A stretch of DNA of 64,000 bases from Acinetobacter modestus (GTDB taxonomy: Bacteria; Pseudomonadota; Gammaproteobacteria; Pseudomonadales; Moraxellaceae), in NCBI RefSeq assembly GCF_014636095.1, contig NZ_BMDV01000002.1:248001-312000 (forward strand), given 5' to 3'. This document shows, in pieces, positions 18,175 through 28,480 of the stretch (positions are counted from its first letter, which is position 1; each line of letters begins with the position of its first letter). Under the pieces are notes generated by a model. That model did no database searches, was not told where the DNA came from, and worked only from the letters and a program-made list of their open reading frames with translations. The position numbers and the translations under genes are program-made.

Positions 18175-18855
18175 CTATTCGGTATAGCGTGTAGGGTCCG
18201 CAATACCTGCTTCAATAAAACCTTGTTGGCGTAAACGGCAACTGTCGCATTTGCCACACGCACGTCCTTGAGCATCTGCCTGATAGCAGGATACTGTTTG
18301 GCTATAGTCTACGCCATGTTCGATACCTAAGCGTATAATATTCGCTTTGGATAAATGTAACAAAGGTGTTTCAATTTTAAGGGGTTTTCCTTCCACGCCT
18401 GCCTTTGTTGCCAAACGCGCAAGATTGGCAAAAGCGTCAATAAATTCTGGGCGACAATCTGGATATCCTGAATAATCAACAGCATTGACACCAATCACAA
18501 TGGCTTGAGCGTCAAAAACTTCTGCTGCTGCAAGGGCATATGAAAGGAAAATGGTGTTACGTGCTGGAACATAAGTTACAGGAATACCTTCTTGTAATTG
18601 TTCAGGTACATCAATGTTATGATCTGTAAGCGCAGAGCCGCCTAAATTGCCTAAATCAATATTAATCACACGATGTTCTACACCTGCACGTTGTGCAAGT
18701 GCTTTGGCTGCATCAAGTTCGGTCGTTGAGCGTTGCCCATACATAAAGCTTAATGCAATACAATCATAATTTGCTTGTGCCCAAGCAAGACACGTTGTTG
18801 AGTCTAAGCCGCCAGACAATAATACGATGGCACGAGAACGCATATTATTTTCCAT
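18175..18855 (-). CDS. queC: 7-cyano-7-deazaguanine synthase
   Basis: 226 residues, or 222 from an internal Met at 18843. Converts 7-carboxy-7-deazaguanine to preQ0 with ATP and ammonia in queuosine synthesis. N-terminal PP-loop [15 protein letters not shown]. The C-terminal zinc site is a four-Cys cluster, C-x8-C-x2-C-x2-C, in [18 protein letters not shown]. The internal [17 protein letters not shown] is diagnostic. It lies 65 bases after queE on the same strand, which supports co-expression of the two consecutive enzymes. Confidence 0.97.
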   Translation of the reverse strand: MENNMRSRAIVLLSGGLDSTTCLAWAQANYDCIALSFMYGQRSTTELDAAKALAQRAGVEHRVINIDLGNLGGSALTDHNIDVPEQLQEGIPVTYVPARNTIFLSYALAAAEVFDAQAIVIGVNAVDYSGYPDCRPEFIDAFANLARLATKAGVEGKPLKIETPLLHLSKANIIRLGIEHGVDYSQTVSCYQADAQGRACGKCDSCRLRQQGFIEAGIADPTRYTE

Positions 18856-18920
18856 GATTCAACCTAAAAATAAATTTGATAAAAGCCGATCTATTTTGCA
18901 GAACGGATATGTTTAGTATT

Positions 18921-19631
18921 TTAACGACCAGATTCATCATTCCATAACAGTTTATGCAACTGTAATTGAAAGCGAACAGGGAGATGGTCATCTAAAATCC
19001 ACTGTGCTAAATCGCGAGCCAAAGCAGGCAATCCGACAGCACCTTTTTCGATAGCAAAGGCTGGTGAGAACCATACCGTACTTACTTTATCTTGCAACTG
19101 AAATTGTTCAAGTTGCTGTTTTGACCACTCATAGTCAGCACGATTACAAATCACAAATTTAATCTGGTCATGTGGGGTGAGATGGTCAAGATTACTATAT
19201 AAATTACGATGGTCTTCTTTTGACGTTGGTGTTTTTAAATCCAGCACTTTGGAAACACGAGGGTCAACTTTCGATACATCTAAAGCACCACTGGTTTCAA
19301 GGGAAACTTCAAATCCAAGATCACAAAGACGTTGTAATAAAATCAGACAGTTTGGTTGTGCAAGCGGTTCACCACCTGTCACACAGATATAAGGTGTTTT
19401 ATGTTGGCTTGCTGTTTCGATAATTTGTTCAAGGGATAAACGTTCACCACCTTCAAACGAATAAGTCGTATCACAATAACTACAACGTAAAGGACAACCC
19501 GTTAAACGAATAAAAACGGTCGGTAAACCAAAAGTATTCGCTTCGCCTTGCAAAGAATAGAAGATCTCGGTAATACGTAAACCAGCCGCAGGATCAGACA
19601 CAGGAATTGCAGAAGAGCGTAAGGAAGCCAT
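18921..19631 (-). CDS. queE: 7-carboxy-7-deazaguanine synthase (radical SAM)
   Basis: 236 residues. It catalyses the radical-SAM ring contraction of 6-carboxytetrahydropterin to CDG. The cluster motif CPLRCSYC (CX3CX2C, near 47-54) is present, preceded by FYSLQGEANTFGLPTVFIR (substrate loop) and followed by CVTGGEPLAQPN (SAM-binding GGE). C-terminal FQLQLHKLLW. It forms a unit with queC. Confidence 0.96.
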   Translation of the reverse strand: MASLRSSAIPVSDPAAGLRITEIFYSLQGEANTFGLPTVFIRLTGCPLRCSYCDTTYSFEGGERLSLEQIIETASQHKTPYICVTGGEPLAQPNCLILLQRLCDLGFEVSLETSGALDVSKVDPRVSKVLDLKTPTSKEDHRNLYSNLDHLTPHDQIKFVICNRADYEWSKQQLEQFQLQDKVSTVWFSPAFAIEKGAVGLPALARDLAQWILDDHLPVRFQLQLHKLLWNDESGR

Positions 19632-19674
19632 AAATAGTTACCACAAACAGTTGCTACATAAGCAGCAAGTACAT

Positions 19675-19713
19675 AAAAAACAAAATCTCTACGACCATAG
19701 CTGATCGTAGAGA
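19675..19713 (-). terminator. Terminator of dapD
   Basis: TCTCTACGA (19686-19694) and TCGTAGAGA (19705-19713) pair. On the minus strand the stem is followed by TTTTGTTTTTT. It separates dapD from queE. Confidence 0.85.
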
Positions 19714-19747
19714 CGAGGAGCGATGAAACTCCGAGAAACGTTATAAA

Positions 19748-20569
19748 TTAGTCTGCACGTAATAAATCGTTCAAGCTAGTTTTTGCACGTGTTTTCGCAT
19801 CTACTTTTTTCACAATAATTGCAGCATAAAGGCTGTACGTACCACATTTCGATGGAAGGCTGCCTGCAACAACAACTGAACCTGCTGGTACGCGACCATA
19901 GTGAATCTCACCTGTTTCACGATCAAAGATTTTAGTTGATTGACCAATGAATACACCCATTGAAATTACTGAACCTTCTTCAACAATCACGCCTTCAACG
20001 ATTTCTGAACGAGCACCGATGAAGCAGTTGTCTTCAATAATCGTTGGATTTGCTTGTAATGGTTCGAGTACACCACCGATACCAACACCACCAGATAAAT
20101 GAACGTTTTTACCGATTTGAGCACACGAACCCACAGTTGCCCATGTATCAACCATGGTACCTTCATCTACATAAGCACCAATATTGACATACGATGGCAT
20201 CAATACGACATTTTTCGCTTGGAAGCTACCACGACGAGCAACAGCAGGTGGTACAACACGGACACCAGCAGCTTTAAATTGTTCTTCGGTCCAACCTGAA
20301 TATTTTGTTGCAACCTTGTCATAAAACTGTAGATCACATGCTTCGATTGGTTGGTTGTCATTCAGTTTAAATGAAAGTAAAACAGCTTTTTTTAGCCATT
20401 GGTGAACAACCCACTCACCATCGATTTTTTCAGCGACACGAAGTGTACCATTGTCTAAACCCGTTAATGCTTCTTCAACAGCTTGACGAATTTCAGTAGG
20501 GCAATCTGCTGCACTATAGTTTGCACGGTCTTCAAAGGCTTGCTCGATGATTGTAGAAAGCTGAGACAT
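19748..20569 (-). CDS. dapD: Tetrahydrodipicolinate N-succinyltransferase
   Basis: 273 residues from the ATG at 20569. The frame is open for 34 codons upstream, but those look non-conserved, and GGAAG lies in front of this ATG. It transfers succinyl from succinyl-CoA to THDP in lysine/diaminopimelate synthesis. N-terminal helical region, then left-handed beta-helix hexapeptide repeats: VAIRR-like [37 protein letters not shown], and [14 protein letters not shown]. It is cytoplasmic, transcribed alone. Confidence 0.97.
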   Translation of the reverse strand: MSQLSTIIEQAFEDRANYSAADCPTEIRQAVEEALTGLDNGTLRVAEKIDGEWVVHQWLKKAVLLSFKLNDNQPIEACDLQFYDKVATKYSGWTEEQFKAAGVRVVPPAVARRGSFQAKNVVLMPSYVNIGAYVDEGTMVDTWATVGSCAQIGKNVHLSGGVGIGGVLEPLQANPTIIEDNCFIGARSEIVEGVIVEEGSVISMGVFIGQSTKIFDRETGEIHYGRVPAGSVVVAGSLPSKCGTYSLYAAIIVKKVDAKTRAKTSLNDLLRAD

Positions 20570-20858
20570 GATCTTCATTCTTCCAAAAATAAATTTCCGA
20601 GATTTTACACTAATTTGACACAAGAATCTTTGAAAAAAGTCGTTACAATAAATTGTTTTAAATATAAGCAATAAGATTGTAATAAACTCGGAGTGTATTG
20701 TTTTTTATCCATAATTTATGAATACACAATTACTCTGAATTTGTATCAAAAAATAACAAAAAGTAATCAGTTTCTGTATAAAAAAATAGCGTTCACTCTA
20801 TTAAGATGTGATTACACAAACAATTATATGTAAAAGAGTATTTTTTGAGGAGACATCA

Positions 20859-21614
20859 ATGAAAGCTTTGCGTGTTGTGTTAGCAGCGAGTGTTTTAACA
20901 GCAATTGCAGGTTCTACATTTGCAGCTGATGAGCAAGTTGTGAAGGAATCAGTTTATGCATTTCCTTCTTATTTAAATCCAGTTTCAGTTCGTGCTGAGG
21001 TCGGTACTACAGGTTACGGTGGTGCAATTTCTTATCGTGTTAATCCATATGTAGGTTTAAGCCTTGGTTACAATGGTGGTGATATTTCATGGTCTGACAA
21101 TTTGAAAATTGACGGTACCAAATATGATATGGATATGGATAACAACAACACATATCTTAATGCAGAGATTTATCCATGGGGTGCTAGTCAAAATGCATTC
21201 GCACGTTCACTTTATGTAGCTGCTGGTGTTGCTTACTTGGATAATGAATATGGTTTGACTAAAAATGTTGGTAGCAATAGTTTAGTAAAAGTGAATGGTG
21301 AACGATTCACTACAACTTCAACTCAAAGTGCCAAAATTGATGGTACGATGAACTACGATAATAATATCTCACCATATTTAGGCTTTGGTTTAAATGCACC
21401 AGTATATAAAAATATTGGTTTATTTGGTGAGGTAGGTGCTTATTACACTGGCAATCCAACAGTTAGTTTAAAAACATCTGGTGATGATCAAATCATTGGT
21501 AGCAATGGTAATACATTAGAAAGTGCTGTTGAAAAAGAGCAACGTAATATTGAAAAGAAAAGTAAGTATGAGTGGATGCCAGTGGCTAAAGTGGGTGTGA
21601 GCTTTAAGTTCTAA
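20859..21614 (+). CDS. OmpW-like outer-membrane beta-barrel protein
   Basis: 251 residues from the ATG at 20859, chosen for GAGGAGA just ahead. An upstream in-frame Met at 20808 is not preceded by an RBS. Signal peptide MKALRVVLAASVLTAIAGS, with cleavage after TFA. The mature chain alternates short amphipathic strands and glycine turns and ends in VAKVGVSFKF, the terminal Phe being the BAM recognition signal. I infer an 8-strand barrel of the Omp25/OmpW kind often seen in Acinetobacter; substrate unknown. It is separated from cysB by a bidirectional terminator. Confidence 0.78.
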   Translation: MKALRVVLAASVLTAIAGSTFAADEQVVKESVYAFPSYLNPVSVRAEVGTTGYGGAISYRVNPYVGLSLGYNGGDISWSDNLKIDGTKYDMDMDNNNTYLNAEIYPWGASQNAFARSLYVAAGVAYLDNEYGLTKNVGSNSLVKVNGERFTTTSTQSAKIDGTMNYDNNISPYLGFGLNAPVYKNIGLFGEVGAYYTGNPTVSLKTSGDDQIIGSNGNTLESAVEKEQRNIEKKSKYEWMPVAKVGVSFKF

Positions 21615-21630
21615 GCCATCAACTCTACAT

Positions 21631-21660
21631 AAAAAAACGAGCTTTAAGCTCGTTTTTTTA
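21631..21660. terminator. Bidirectional terminator between the OMP gene and cysB
   Basis: AAAAAAACGAGC and GCTCGTTTTTTT arms (the 3' one ends at 21659) around a TTTAA loop, with A/T runs on both sides. Confidence 0.92.
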
Positions 21661-21721
21661 TGCTCAGATTTAAGGTCAAAATAAATCGCTAATAGTAGTA
21701 AAGCCATTCATTTTGTTTGAT

Positions 21722-22645
21722 TTATTCTTCTGGATAAGCCACTTTTTTAAGTTCTTTTATGTTTGTTTTTGGAGAACATAAAGAAATAAATTCATAACCA
21801 TAGCCACGTAAAAGATGCCCTTTACGCACAGCAATCCATGTTGTATTCACTCCAAAAACATCAGTTTTTAATTGTTCTAAGCGATAATCTTTGTCTGTGT
21901 CATAAGCGACATCATTGACAATACCAACTCCCATATTGAGTTCTACATAAGTTTTAATCACATCGGCATCTAAGGCGGACATCACGATGTCAGCATGTAG
22001 ATGAGCATCTTCAAATGCTTTATCGATTTTAGAACGCCCAGTAAAGCCACCGTGATATGTGATTAATGGATATTCGGCTAATACATCTAAACTAATTTTA
22101 TCTAACTTAGTCAAAGGGTGGTCTTTAGGTGTAATGATACTATGATGCCATTCATAATAAGGTACGCTTGCTAAGTTCTCTTCCGTCGTCAAAGATTCAG
22201 TTGCGATACCAATATCTGCTTCACCTTGTAGTAGCATTTCTGCGATTTCAACAGGACTCGCTTGTTGTAAAACCAAATGTACTTTTGGAAATAATTTTTT
22301 AAATTGATTCACAATCGGTGGAAGAACATACCGTGCTTGGGTATGTGTTGTTGCAATTGTTAAAGTGCCTTCATCAACTTTATTAAAGTCATCAGCAAGA
22401 CGTTTAATATTATCAGCATCGACTAACATCCGTTCCACGATGCTTAATAACGATTGACCTGGTTCAGTCAAACCGAGCAAGCGTTTACCTTTACGCACAA
22501 AGAGTTGTACACCTAACTCATCTTCTAAATCTTTAATGTGCTTACTGACACCAGATTGGGAGGTATAAAGTGCCGCAGAAGCTTCAGTTAAATTAAAGTT
22601 TTGGCGAACAGTTTCTCGAATAATTCTGAGTTGTTGAAAGTTCAT
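21722..22645 (-). CDS. cysB: CysB, LysR-family activator of sulfur assimilation
   Basis: 307 residues from the ATG at 22645, which gives the usual CysB N-terminus MNFQQLRIIRETVRQNFNLT. The HTH is SAALYTSQSGVSKHIKDLE. The effector domain has TTHTQARYVLPPIV (inducer pocket) and YPLITYHGGFTGRSKID, matching CysB/Cbl. It activates sulfate-uptake and cysteine genes with N-acetylserine as inducer. It lies last in the sulfate cluster on the same strand as cysA, 65 bases away. Confidence 0.95.
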   Translation of the reverse strand: MNFQQLRIIRETVRQNFNLTEASAALYTSQSGVSKHIKDLEDELGVQLFVRKGKRLLGLTEPGQSLLSIVERMLVDADNIKRLADDFNKVDEGTLTIATTHTQARYVLPPIVNQFKKLFPKVHLVLQQASPVEIAEMLLQGEADIGIATESLTTEENLASVPYYEWHHSIITPKDHPLTKLDKISLDVLAEYPLITYHGGFTGRSKIDKAFEDAHLHADIVMSALDADVIKTYVELNMGVGIVNDVAYDTDKDYRLEQLKTDVFGVNTTWIAVRKGHLLRGYGYEFISLCSPKTNIKELKKVAYPEE

Positions 22646-22710
22646 AATAATTTTTCCACATAAAAGATGAGGAACGATCAAATTTATTTAACCGCCCTCA
22701 AGATATTATT

Positions 22711-23781
22711 CTAAGCAACTTGAGTCGTTTGGTCTGCAAATAAATGAAGTTGAGCAGCACTAATCCAGACTGTTTGATTCGGTCTAAATTGATGTAAATT
22801 TGCTTCCTCTACACTAAGTAAAATCTCAATGGTACGTCCACTGCGATCTTGTAATTCCGCAATCACTTTGCCTGCAATCCAGACCTCACGTATAAACGTT
22901 GCTTCAATCGTATTCGGTTGGGGACGGGTATGAATATGTAATTCATTTGGTCGTGCAAATGCAATCACTTTTCCTTGCGGTGCTTCTAATGAGGTTGGTA
23001 GTTGGATTCGATCATCACCAATGCGGATGATACCGCTAGTATGTTCGCCTTCAAAACGATTTGCTTGACCTAAGAAATCAAAAACAAACGGTGTTGCTGG
23101 TTTTTCATAAACTTCACGAGGTGAACCGATTTGTTCAACATCACCTTTGTTCATGACGATGATTTGATCCGCAACTTCTAAGGCTTCTTCTTGGTCATGG
23201 GTAACAAAGATCGAGGTAATGTGTAATTCATCATGAAGTGTACGTAACCAACGGCGTAATTCTTTACGAACTTTGGCATCTAATGCGCCAAAAGGTTCAT
23301 CCAGTAATAAAACACGCGGCTCAACTGCTAAGGCGCGTGCTAAGGCAATACGTTGACGTTGCCCACCTGAAAGCTGAGCAGGGTAACGATCGGCTAAGAA
23401 ACCCAGTTGAACCAAGTCTAATAAGCGCGTGACACGTTTTTTAATTTCGGCTTCGGATGGACGTGTTGCACGTGGGCGAACACGTAAACCAAAAGCGATA
23501 TTTTCAAATACAGTCATGTGGCGGAACAGTGCGTAGTGTTGGAATACAAAACCGACTTGACGTTCACGAACATGGATATTGGTCGCGTCTTCACCTTCAA
23601 GCAAAACCTGACCATTATCTGCTGACTCTAAACCTGCAATGATGCGCAATAGTGTAGTTTTGCCACAGCCTGAAGGGCCAAGTAAAGCAACCAATTCACC
23701 TTCAGGAAAGTCTAAAGAGATATTTTTGAGTGCATGGAATGCACCGAAGTTTTTTTCAATATTTTTAACTTGAATACTCAT
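22711..23781 (-). CDS. cysA: Sulfate/thiosulfate ABC transporter ATPase
   Basis: 356 residues. ABC ATPase: Walker [10 protein letters not shown] (near 34-42), signature [15 protein letters not shown], Walker [15 protein letters not shown]. The post-signature and C-terminal TOBE-like region (residues about 240-340) supports a regulatory role. The ATG at 23781 has AAGGAA upstream. It energises sulfate import with CysT/CysW and Sbp. It lies 11 bases after cysW. Confidence 0.96.
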   Translation of the reverse strand: MSIQVKNIEKNFGAFHALKNISLDFPEGELVALLGPSGCGKTTLLRIIAGLESADNGQVLLEGEDATNIHVRERQVGFVFQHYALFRHMTVFENIAFGLRVRPRATRPSEAEIKKRVTRLLDLVQLGFLADRYPAQLSGGQRQRIALARALAVEPRVLLLDEPFGALDAKVRKELRRWLRTLHDELHITSIFVTHDQEEALEVADQIIVMNKGDVEQIGSPREVYEKPATPFVFDFLGQANRFEGEHTSGIIRIGDDRIQLPTSLEAPQGKVIAFARPNELHIHTRPQPNTIEATFIREVWIAGKVIAELQDRSGRTIEILLSVEEANLHQFRPNQTVWISAAQLHLFADQTTQVA

Positions 23782-23792
23782 GTGTTCATTCC

Positions 23793-24677
23793 TTAGTGAT
23801 TAGGTTGACGTTCATTTGCTTGGTCTTGGCGTATTTCTAACCAAGTTTTTAAAATCAAAGTGATAATCGCTAAAAATGCCAGTAACGAAGACACAGCAAA
23901 TGCAGCACTAAAGGTATATTCGTTATAAAGAATTTCAACGTGTAACGGCAGGGTGTTGGTTTCTCCGCGGATGTGTCCTGAAACCACAGACACTGCACCA
24001 AACTCACCCATTGCACGGGCATTACACAGAATCACACCGTAAATCAAACCCCATTTAATATTTGGCAATGTCACTTTCCAAAAGGTTTGCCAACCTGAAG
24101 CACCAAGGACGATCGCTGCTTCTTCTTCTTCCGTTCCCTGTGCTTCCATTAACGGAATTAGCTCACGAGCAACGAATGGAACAGTAATAAAAATAGTGGC
24201 TAAAACAATTGCAGGTACGGCATAGAGAATTTTAATGTCGTGATCCATTAACCAACCGCCAACCCAACCTTGTGAACCAAAAATCAGAACCAACATTAAA
24301 CCTGCAATGACTGGAGAAACTGAGAAAGGCATGTCAATAATGGTGGTTAAGATGGCTTTGCCACGGAATTGGAATTTAGCCACAGCCCATGCTGCCGCAA
24401 CGCCAAACACCACATTAATTGGTACAGCAATCGCCGCTGTCAGTAAGGTTAGTTTGACTGCCGATAAGGTATCTGAGTCTGTTAGAGCATTGATGTAGAC
24501 TGAAAGACCTTGTTTAAATGCTTCAACAAAAACCAAAATCAGTGGCAGAATCAAACAGCTTAAGAAAAAAATCAGTGCAACACTAATCAGTGTATAACGT
24601 ACCCAAGTGGGTTCACGGGTTGAATCACGAGACTGCAACTTGACAGCTAAAGCATTGCTATTGGTATTTAAACTCAT
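23793..24677 (-). CDS. cysW: Sulfate ABC transporter permease CysW
   Basis: 294 residues from the ATG at 24677, preceded by GGGAGAACTGCACA. The longer frame start at 24710 lies inside cysT. Six or so transmembrane segments. EAA loop near 205-225 ([21 protein letters not shown]). The start overlaps the cysT stop in ATGA, implying translational coupling. Confidence 0.95.
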   Translation of the reverse strand: MSLNTNSNALAVKLQSRDSTREPTWVRYTLISVALIFFLSCLILPLILVFVEAFKQGLSVYINALTDSDTLSAVKLTLLTAAIAVPINVVFGVAAAWAVAKFQFRGKAILTTIIDMPFSVSPVIAGLMLVLIFGSQGWVGGWLMDHDIKILYAVPAIVLATIFITVPFVARELIPLMEAQGTEEEEAAIVLGASGWQTFWKVTLPNIKWGLIYGVILCNARAMGEFGAVSVVSGHIRGETNTLPLHVEILYNEYTFSAAFAVSSLLAFLAIITLILKTWLEIRQDQANERQPNH

Positions 24678-25507
24678 TGTGCAGTTCTCCCTGTACGGCG
24701 GCTTGCCCATGCTTGTACTAAATTAATTAAAAATAAGATGGCAAATGAGAGAACAAGCATCACAACAGCAATGGTGGTTGCACCTGCATAATCATATTCT
24801 TCTAAACGAGAGATGATCATGAGGGGGGCGATTTCAGTCTTATAGGGTTGGTTCCCTGCAATAAAAATAACTGAACCATATTCACCGACACCACGAGCAA
24901 ATGCCAAAGCAAAGCCTGTTAATAGTGCAGGAAATAGGATGGGTAAAATGATTTTAGTAATGGTTTGCCAACGATTTGCACCGAGCGCAGAAGCAGCTTC
25001 TTCTAGTTCAGTTTCAATATCGCTCAAAACAGGTTGTACGGTACGAACCACGAATGGTAAACCAATAAAGATTAAGGCAAGGGTAATCCCAATTGGTGTA
25101 TAGGCAACTTGAATTCCTAATGGTTCAAGATATTGTCCAATCCAACCTGTAGGTGCATATAAAGAGGTCAGTGCAATACCTGCAACGGCGGTGGGTAATG
25201 CAAAAGGGAGGTCGACTAAAGCATCGACAATTCTTTTCCCTGGAAAATTATAACGAACCAAGCACCAAGCCAGCAGTATGCCAAAAATTACATTAACTAA
25301 AGCGGCAATTAATGCAGCACTAAAGCTCAGTTGTAGTGACTTTAAAATTCGTTCTGAAGTTAAAATTTCCCATAAGCCGTCCCATCCAATCCCTAACGAT
25401 TTGATAAATACAGCAGATAACGGAATAAGCACAATAAAAGATACATAAGCGAGGGTAAAGCCTAAAGAGAGACCAAACCCAGGCAGCACTCGGGAACGCT
25501 GCGACAT
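24674..25507 (-). CDS. cysT: Sulfate ABC transporter permease CysT (CysU)
   Basis: 277 residues, six predicted membrane spans, inner membrane. EAA loop: [20 protein letters not shown] near 190-210. Strand and order (cysT-cysW-cysA) match the canonical transporter. The C-terminus overlaps the cysW start by four bases. A hydrolase gene precedes it with 78 bases between. Confidence 0.95.
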   Translation of the reverse strand: MSQRSRVLPGFGLSLGFTLAYVSFIVLIPLSAVFIKSLGIGWDGLWEILTSERILKSLQLSFSAALIAALVNVIFGILLAWCLVRYNFPGKRIVDALVDLPFALPTAVAGIALTSLYAPTGWIGQYLEPLGIQVAYTPIGITLALIFIGLPFVVRTVQPVLSDIETELEEAASALGANRWQTITKIILPILFPALLTGFALAFARGVGEYGSVIFIAGNQPYKTEIAPLMIISRLEEYDYAGATTIAVVMLVLSFAILFLINLVQAWASRRTGRTAQ

Positions 25508-25585
25508 GATATTTCCTCAAAGAGAAATGTTTGCTAAAGCAAGCAAATAAATAATGCTAAAACCAAAAAATACTGAGAGCGGAAT

Positions 25586-26188
25586 CTAGGCAAATTTCAA
25601 ATTAAAATTTGCCTGACTCATTCGAGTCACAGGTTGCAGTTTTTTTTCAGGCAACATGTAATTGAGGATGTCAGGAAAAGGGCCAAACCCAGATGCCACA
25701 TTGATATGACCTACTTGCCCTAAATTAATAGGTGTGAGTTTCCACGCTTGTGCGAGCTGTAGCGCATCGACATAACCTAGCCAAGGATCATTTTCACTAA
25801 TCAACAAGGTGGTTGGCACATCAATATTAAGCTGATGGAAATATTGTTTATAGTCAGTCAAGCTGTGACGAGCAAAGCCAGCTTCACCAAAACGTGCAGG
25901 GTTTGCAGGTGCAACTAAAATTAACTGTTTCACCTTTGCTCTGAGTTCTGGATGTTCTGCAAGTGCAGCAACACTGGTTAAACAGCCAAAGCTATGGGCA
26001 ACAATTTGTATTGGTGCTTTAACTGCTGTAACAGTTTTGACAAATTGATCAACCCATTCACTTAATACTGGTCGATCCCAATGTTTTTGTTGAACGCGAG
26101 AGCTAGACACGAGTTGTTGTTGTAACCAAGACTGCCAATGTTGTGTTTCGCTACCACCAACACCAGGAACAATTACGGTATGAATCAT
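25586..26188 (-). CDS. RBBP9/YdeN-type serine hydrolase
   Basis: 200 residues of alpha/beta-hydrolase fold. The nucleophile elbow is AHSFGC (Ser66); the other triad members are Asp134 (SENDPWLGY) and His161 (GQVGHINVASGFG). The start MIHTVIVPGVGGSETQHWQ is characteristic of the RBBP9/YdeN family. Substrate is unknown; family members act on small esters or amides. It is placed between sbp and cysT, in the same direction, so it is likely part of the sulfate operon; a role in using sulfate esters would be speculation. Confidence 0.88.
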   Translation of the reverse strand: MIHTVIVPGVGGSETQHWQSWLQQQLVSSSRVQQKHWDRPVLSEWVDQFVKTVTAVKAPIQIVAHSFGCLTSVAALAEHPELRAKVKQLILVAPANPARFGEAGFARHSLTDYKQYFHQLNIDVPTTLLISENDPWLGYVDALQLAQAWKLTPINLGQVGHINVASGFGPFPDILNYMLPEKKLQPVTRMSQANFNLKFA

Positions 26189-26203
26189 GTCTATTCTCCT
26201 TAG

Positions 26204-26273
26204 AATCCCTCCAAATCTCCCTTTACGAAAGGGAGGAAGTCCCCCTTAGAAAAAGGGGGATTTAGGGGAGATT
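26204..26273 (-). repeat. Two-hairpin intergenic repeat between sbp and the hydrolase gene
   Basis: CTCCCTTT/AAAGGGAG (26217-26235) and TCCCCCTT/AAGGGGGA (26240-26260) are adjacent GC-rich stems inside an otherwise AT-rich operon. The flanks AATCCCTCC and GGGGAGATT suggest a dispersed REP/MITE-like element. It overlaps the sbp stop codon region. No T-run follows on the minus strand, so it would stabilise or attenuate the sbp mRNA instead of ending it. Confidence 0.6.
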
Positions 26274-27279
26274 ATTTACCTGTGCTATTGATCTTGACGA
26301 TTTGGTCAAAGATGCCGCCATTGTCAAAGTGAGTTTTTTGTACTTTAGTCCAACCACCAAATTCCTTATCAATCGTGACAAGTTTGAGTGGTTTAAATGT
26401 CGTGCTGTATTTCTTTAAAACGGCTGCGTTACGAGGACGGTAGAAATTACGTGCTGCAATTTCTTGACCAGCAGGAGAATATAGATAGTTCAAATAACCG
26501 CGAGCGATTTGTAAATTACCTTTTTTCTCCGCATTCTTTTCTACAACTGCAACTGGAGGTTCAGCCAGAATTGAAAGTGAAGGTGTAACGATCTCAAATT
26601 TACCCGGTTGTTCACGTACGGCTAAAAAGGCTTCATTTTCCCAAGCTAGTAACACATCACCGATACCACGTTCAGCAAAGGTTGTGGTTGCGCCACGCGC
26701 ACCTGAATCAAGTACTTTGGTTTGTTTATAAATTTGACGAACAAATTCTTGCGCTTTGGCATCGTTACCACCTTTTTGGTGTTTTGCCCACGCCCAAGCA
26801 CCTAAATAGTTCCAACGTGCGCCACCTGATGTTTTCGGGTTTGGCGTAATAATTTCTACACCTGGTTTAACTAAATCACCCCAGTCTTTGATTTGTTTTG
26901 GGTTGCCTTTACGCACAAGGAAAACAATGGTTGAAGTATATGGAGTTGCATTTTGTGGAAGTTTCTTCTGCCAATCTGCTGGAAGTAATTTTGCATTTTC
27001 TGCAATTTCATCAATGTCCGCAGCAAGTGCCAGTGTTACGACATCGGCATTTAAGCCATCAATCACAGCACGTGCTTGTTTACCTGAACCACCATGAGAT
27101 TGTTTAAACTCAATCTCCTGACCTGTACGTTGTTTCCAGAAAGCACCGAACTGTTTATTGAAATCTGTATACAGCTCGCGAGTTGGATCATAAGACACAT
27201 TTAAAAATTCTTGTGCTGCAAATGAAGACACTGAGAGTAATGCGGCAATAACACCGACTTTAACTTGAGATAAACGCAT
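26272..27279 (-). CDS. sbp: Periplasmic sulfate-binding protein
   Basis: 335 residues. Signal peptide with cleavage after SSFA (near residue 21). Mature start [20 protein letters not shown], with the sulfate-binding loops [30 protein letters not shown] and [15 protein letters not shown]. It delivers sulfate or thiosulfate to CysTWA. The RBS AAGGGG lies before the ATG. First gene of the sulfate operon; its upstream region should carry the CysB-dependent promoter. Confidence 0.96.
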   Translation of the reverse strand: MRLSQVKVGVIAALLSVSSFAAQEFLNVSYDPTRELYTDFNKQFGAFWKQRTGQEIEFKQSHGGSGKQARAVIDGLNADVVTLALAADIDEIAENAKLLPADWQKKLPQNATPYTSTIVFLVRKGNPKQIKDWGDLVKPGVEIITPNPKTSGGARWNYLGAWAWAKHQKGGNDAKAQEFVRQIYKQTKVLDSGARGATTTFAERGIGDVLLAWENEAFLAVREQPGKFEIVTPSLSILAEPPVAVVEKNAEKKGNLQIARGYLNYLYSPAGQEIAARNFYRPRNAAVLKKYSTTFKPLKLVTIDKEFGGWTKVQKTHFDNGGIFDQIVKINSTGK

Positions 27280-27666
27280 GAAAAACCCCTTAAAGTGGTC
27301 TGTATCAACAAACCGTCAATCATTGTTTGGAATATGGATGCAGCATAACGTCAGTTTTTTTGCAAAAAAAATAATTAAAATCGAATTTGATATGAGTAAA
27401 AAAGAAATATAAAAAAGAGATAAGTTATGCTGATTTTTTGATAATAGATTGGCTTATCGTTATAAAATCATCGTGTTAAAAGCATTTTGTTTTGAATGTT
27501 TATTTTAATAATACTATTCGACTAATTTTCATCTACTTGAAAAGAGTGCTTTCTAGTTAAATCCATTGAAATGATGATGAATCTCGTTGAACCTCTGTGA
27601 TCTGGCTTTTCTGAAACTTGAGTTTCGGGGTATCATGAAGGTGGACTTTAGACTGAACTTTCGATC
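27280..27666. promoter_or_regulatory. Divergent control region sbp / pabC
   Basis: 387 AT-rich bases with no ORF of note. CAGCATAAC at 27341-27349 and its exact reverse complement GTTATGCTG at 27424-27432 form an inverted pair 74 bases apart, upstream of sbp. This is a possible CysB-related site, but CysB sites are too degenerate to call by eye. Confidence 0.35.
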
Positions 27667-28479
27667 ATGCAATGTTATAAAAATGGACAATTGATTGATT
27701 CGATCCCATTGTTAGATCGGGCTTTTCACTATGGAGATGGTTGCTTTACCACTGCACGAATTTTTCAAGATCGTTTTGAACTCAAACAACTTCACTTTGC
27801 ACGTCTAACATTAGCCTGCCAACGTTTAAGCCTTGATGCTGATTTATCTTTGATCGACACTGCACTGGCTCAGCTACAACAACAGCACTTTACTCTAAAC
27901 GGCACGTTAAAAATTGTGATCAGTCGAGGCGAAGGGGATCGGGGATATAGTCTACCTTTACATGCTGCCGATATTTATGTCTGGTATTACCCGAGATCGA
28001 TACACGGTTTTCAACCTGAATGGATTGAAAGTGGGATGTTAAACCATGCTTTAGGTTTAAACATGCCACATTTAGTCGGTTTGAAAACATTGAATCGCCT
28101 AGAACAAGTTGTATTGAAGCAGGAAGCCGATCAGCAAGGTTGGCTTGAAGCATTGGTGAGTGATGTACAGGGTTATATTGTTGAAGGGGTGAGCAGTAAT
28201 TGTTTTATTCGTATAAATGACCGATGGATTACGCCCGAACTTCGTTATAATGGTGTCCACGGCGTCATGCGTGCCAAAATTTTGGCTCGAATGCAGCAAT
28301 ATAATGTTGAATGTGAACAAGGCTGTGTAGAAATTATTGATATTGGGCGTATTCAGAGTCTATTTTTCTGCAACGCTTTACATCCGATGAAAGCGGTTAT
28401 TCGATTTAATGGTCGGGCTTTTGAGCAGCAACCCTACCTTGATTTATTTGAAACATTGAAACTTAGCCAGATTGATTAA
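27667..28479 (+). CDS. pabC: 4-amino-4-deoxychorismate lyase
   Basis: 270 residues. PLP-dependent fold-type IV enzyme producing p-aminobenzoate and pyruvate for folate. Catalytic Lys140 in HLVGLKTLNRLEQV. N-terminal DRAFHYGDGCFTTARIF. C-terminal VEGVSSNCFIRI. It begins a canonical pabC-mltG-tmk operon, and its stop is 1 base before the mltG start. Its own RBS is weak. Confidence 0.93.
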   Translation: MQCYKNGQLIDSIPLLDRAFHYGDGCFTTARIFQDRFELKQLHFARLTLACQRLSLDADLSLIDTALAQLQQQHFTLNGTLKIVISRGEGDRGYSLPLHAADIYVWYYPRSIHGFQPEWIESGMLNHALGLNMPHLVGLKTLNRLEQVVLKQEADQQGWLEALVSDVQGYIVEGVSSNCFIRINDRWITPELRYNGVHGVMRAKILARMQQYNVECEQGCVEIIDIGRIQSLFFCNALHPMKAVIRFNGRAFEQQPYLDLFETLKLSQID

Positions 28480-28480
28480 T

